Translations under genes and position numbers: made by a program
Part shown: piece by piece, positions 61,201-64,000 of the stretch
Layout: each line of letters opens with the position of its first letter
Position numbering within the stretch: position 1 is the stretch's first letter
Notes under the pieces: generated by a model
What the model was told of the DNA's origin: nothing
What the model saw: the letters and a program-made list of their open reading frames with translations, nothing else
Database searches by the model: none
NCBI GenBank assembly: GCA_028752905.1
Contig: JAQNBH010000271.1
Span: 62,001 to 126,000 of the forward strand
Direction of reading: 5' to 3'
DNA length: 64,000 bases
DNA from: Cladorhizidae sp. MBARI D1340-BT2
Lineage: Eukaryota; Porifera; Demospongiae; Poecilosclerida; Cladorhizidae

Positions 61201-63766
61201 TTGCCAAAGCGGTGGCCTGCCAGTGAAAAACCACCACATTTATTGATAATCTGTTGACATGTTGCAGATAAGGGCCTTCTCTATCAGTTGACAAAATCTG
61301 GGACTTTGGTCTTGTTAATTAGGGCAGTTATGAATTGTACTCTTACTTGATGCTAAACATGTTAGCTTCGTAGATTATCCACACTTCACTGAATAGACTT
61401 GATGTATAGCTATTAAGATAGGACTCTCTAAGTGCTCTCTCTTGATACCAAACATCCATATATTCTGCACACTTCACTGTAATGGACTTGCAAGATAGGT
61501 ATCTCTCAGTGTTCTCTATCTTGAGCTAAACATGTTAGCTTCATAGATTCTCCACACTTCACTGAATAGACTTGATATATAGCTCTAAAGGTAGGCCTCT
61601 CTCTGTTCTCTCTCTTGATACCAAACATCCGTATATTCTGCATACATAGAATCACAAGATAGGTTTCTCTATGTGTTCTCTATCTTGATGCTAAACAGGT
61701 TAGCTTCATAGATTCTCCACACTTCACTGTATAAACTTGATATATAGCTATTAAGATAGGTCTCTCCCTGTGCTCTCTGTTGATATCAAACATCCATAAT
61801 ATTCTGCACACTTCACTGTAATGGACTTGATATGATTCGAATGATAGGTTTCATTATGTGTTCTCTATCTTGATATTTGCCCTAATTTGGTCTCGATTAT
61901 GTTTCTCATTTTCCCCCCAAAATCTTGTTATTTTGCCGTAAAGCTCATAACTTTTCTACACTTTACCTAAAAAAGAAATTTTTTATATCACCGGATAGCC
62001 CTTCTAATTATCTGTCTTTTGTACGTGCCAAAATTTTGAGTACTCTAAGTATTAGCAAGTTATGGTGATTTGAAGTGGTAAGGTTTGCGATCTTTCCTGG
62101 CGTTTTCCAGTTGCCAAAGCGGTGGCCTGCCAGTGAAAAACCACCACATTTATTGATAATCTGTTGACATGTTGCAGATAAGGGCCTTCTCTATCAGTTG
62201 ACAAAATCTGGGACTTAGGTCTTGTTAATTAGGGCAGTTATGAATTGTACTCTTACTTGATGCTAAACATGTTAGCTTCGTAGATTATCCACACTTCACT
62301 GAATAGACTTGATGTATAGCTATTAAGATAGGACTCTCTAAGTGCTCTCTCTTGATACCAAACATCCATATATTCTGCACACTTCACTGTAATGGACTTG
62401 CAAGATAGGTATCTCTCAGTGTTCTCTATCTTGAGCTAAACATGTTAGCTTCATAGATTCTCCACACTTCACTGAATAGACTTGATATATAGCTCTAAAG
62501 GTAGGCCTCTCTCTGTTCTCTCTCTTGATACCAAACATCCGTATATTCTGCATACATAGAATCACAAGATAGGTTTCTCTATGTGTTCTCTATCTTGATG
62601 CTAAACAGGTTAGCTTCATAGATTCTCCACACTTCACTGTATAAACTTGATATATAGCTATTAAGATAGGTCTCTCCCTGTGCTCTCTGTTGATATCAAA
62701 CATCCATAATATTCTGCACACTTCACTGTAATGGACTTGATATGATTCGAATGATAGGTTTCATTATGTGTTCTCTATCTTGATATTTGCCCTAATTTGG
62801 TCTATATGTTTCTCATTTCCCCCCCAAAATCTTGTTATTTTGCCGTAAAGCTCATAACTTTTCTACACTTTACCCAAAAAAGAAATTTTTTATATCACCG
62901 GATAGCCCTTCTAATTATCTGTCTTTTGTACGTGCCAAAATTTTGAGTACTCTAAGTATTAGCAAGTTATGGTGATTTGAAGTGGTAAGGTTTGCGATCT
63001 TTCCTGGCGTTTTCCAGTTGCCAAAGCGGTGGCCTGCCAGTGAAAAACCACCACATTTATTGATAATCTGTTGACATGTTGCAGATAAGGGCCTTCTCTA
63101 TCAGTTGACAAAATCTGGGACTTTGGTCTTGTTAATTAGGGCAGTTATGAATTGTACTCTTACTTGATGCTAAACATGTTAGCTTCGTAGATTATCCACA
63201 CTTCACTGAATAGACTTGATGTATAGCTATTAAGATAGGACTCTCTAAGTGCTCTCTCTTGATACCAAACATCCATATATTCTGCACACTTCACTGTAAT
63301 GGACTTGCAAGATAGGTATCTCTCAGTGTTCTCTATCTTGAGCTAAACATGTTAGCTTCATAGATTCTCCACACTTCACTGAATAGACTTGATATATAGC
63401 TCTAAAGGTAGGCCTCTCTCTGTTCTCTCTCTTGATACCAAACATCCGTATATTCTGCATACATAGAATCACAAGATAGGTTCTCTATGTGTTCTCTATC
63501 TTGATGCTAAACAGGTTAGCTTCATAGATTCTCCACACTTCACTGTATAAACTTGATATATAGCTATTAAGATAGGTCTCTCCCTGTGCTCTCTGTTGAT
63601 ATCAAACATCCATAATATTCTGCACACTTCACTGTAATGGACTTGATATGATTCGAATGATAGGTTTCATTATGTGTTCTCTATCTTGATATTTGCCCTA
63701 ATTTGGTCTCGATTATGTTTCTCATTTTCCCCCCAAAATCTTGTTATTTTGCCGTAAAGCTCATAA
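52295..63766 (+). repeat. Five-unit periodicity in the right arm (units 54-66)
   Basis: GGACTTAGG marks units 55, 60 and 65, and TCTCGATTATG marks units 54, 59 and 64, so both markers recur every fifth unit. CACCTCAC marks units 56 and 61. Units 55 and 60 also share TAATTTTGTCT. The match is not perfect (units 58 and 66 also carry TCTCGATTATG), so later exchanges have blurred the blocks. Confidence 0.75.
58656..59223 (+). repeat. Unit 61: contracted monomer with one chimeric sub-repeat (-339 bp)
   Basis: This unit is 568 bp, exactly 339 bp shorter than a 907-bp unit. Sequence runs from sub-repeat 1 straight into the end of sub-repeat 3 within the shared TGCACACTTCACTGTAATGG stretch near 59080-59105, so only a 1/3 chimera remains. 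It has the structure expected of the smaller product of the exchange that gave unit 1. Confidence 0.94.
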
Positions 63767-64000
63767 CTTTTCTACACTTTACCTAAAAAAGAAATTTTTT
63801 TATATCACCGGATAGCCCTTCTAATTATCTGTCTTTTGTACGTGCCAAAATTTTGAGTACTCTAAGTATTAGCAAGTTATGGTGATTTGAAGTGGTAAGG
63901 TTTGCGATCTTTCCTGGCGTTTTCCAGTTGCCAAAGCGGTGGCCTGCCAGTGAAAAACCACCACATTTATTGATAATCTGTTGACATGTTGCAGATAAGG

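Larger units (their letters stand above)
51760..64000 (+). repeat. Satellite array, right arm (rest of unit 53 to partial unit 67)
   Basis: The same monomer resumes in the same orientation and register directly after the transposon. The remainder of unit 53 runs to 52294. Later units start at 52295, 53205, 54112, 55019, 55929, 56839, 57749, 58656, 59224, 60131, 61041, 61951, 62858 and 63767; the last is cut by the window end. Units are 907-910 bp except unit 61, which is 568 bp. Variants frequent here include TCTCGATTATG in place of TCTATATG (units 54, 58, 59, 64, 66) and GGACTTAGG in place of GGACTTTGG (units 55, 60, 65). Both are also seen just left of the transposon (units 51 and 52), so both arms are one array interrupted by insertion. 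Confidence 0.98.

Noticed and set aside
1..64000. Ribosomal DNA spacer or telomeric repeat
   Set aside because: No rRNA gene sequence and no telomere-type hexamer runs occur between units; every unit is the same non-coding monomer.

Overview
The window is almost entirely one eukaryotic satellite DNA array, broken once by a decayed DNA transposon. I find no intact protein-coding gene, no RNA gene and no bacterial features in 64 kb. The genome is probably that of an animal: the transposon is a piggyBac-type element with a spliced transposase relic. I cannot name the species.

Array. Positions 1-48059 and 51760-64000 hold 67 head-to-tail units of a monomer of about 907 bp (906-910 bp in most copies), and the array runs off both ends of the window. 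Each monomer has a non-repetitive part of about 387 bp and a block of three related sub-repeats (about 174, 164 and 185 bp). Neighbouring units look nearly identical by eye. Most differences sit in a short A/T tract, a T/C/A homopolymer junction and a 3-bp indel. Shared diagnostic variants show local higher-order periods: two units at the left end, three in the middle, and five in the right half. Three units have abnormal lengths that fit whole sub-repeat exchanges: unit 1 is +339 bp, unit 61 is -339 bp and unit 44 is +165 bp.

Transposon. Positions 48060-51759 (3700 bp) are flanked by a TTAA duplication and begin and end with CCCT/AGGG. Removing the element and one TTAA restores a monomer of exactly 907 bp. 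From left to right it holds: a left end with two copies of a perfect palindrome core; an apparent leader; a relic transposase start (tiny exon, 117-bp intron, acidic exon with a 21-bp coding minisatellite, then a frameshifted piggyBac N-terminal motif); about 2 kb of a roughly 56-bp minisatellite with (TA)n tracts where the catalytic domain should be; a CTAG-rich triplicate; and a right end of about 330 bp that carries a promoter-like minus-strand segment. The element cannot encode a working transposase.

Nothing here works together as a pathway. The interest lies in satellite evolution (sub-repeat exchange, higher-order blocks) and in a transposon that has become a nest of minisatellites inside a satellite.
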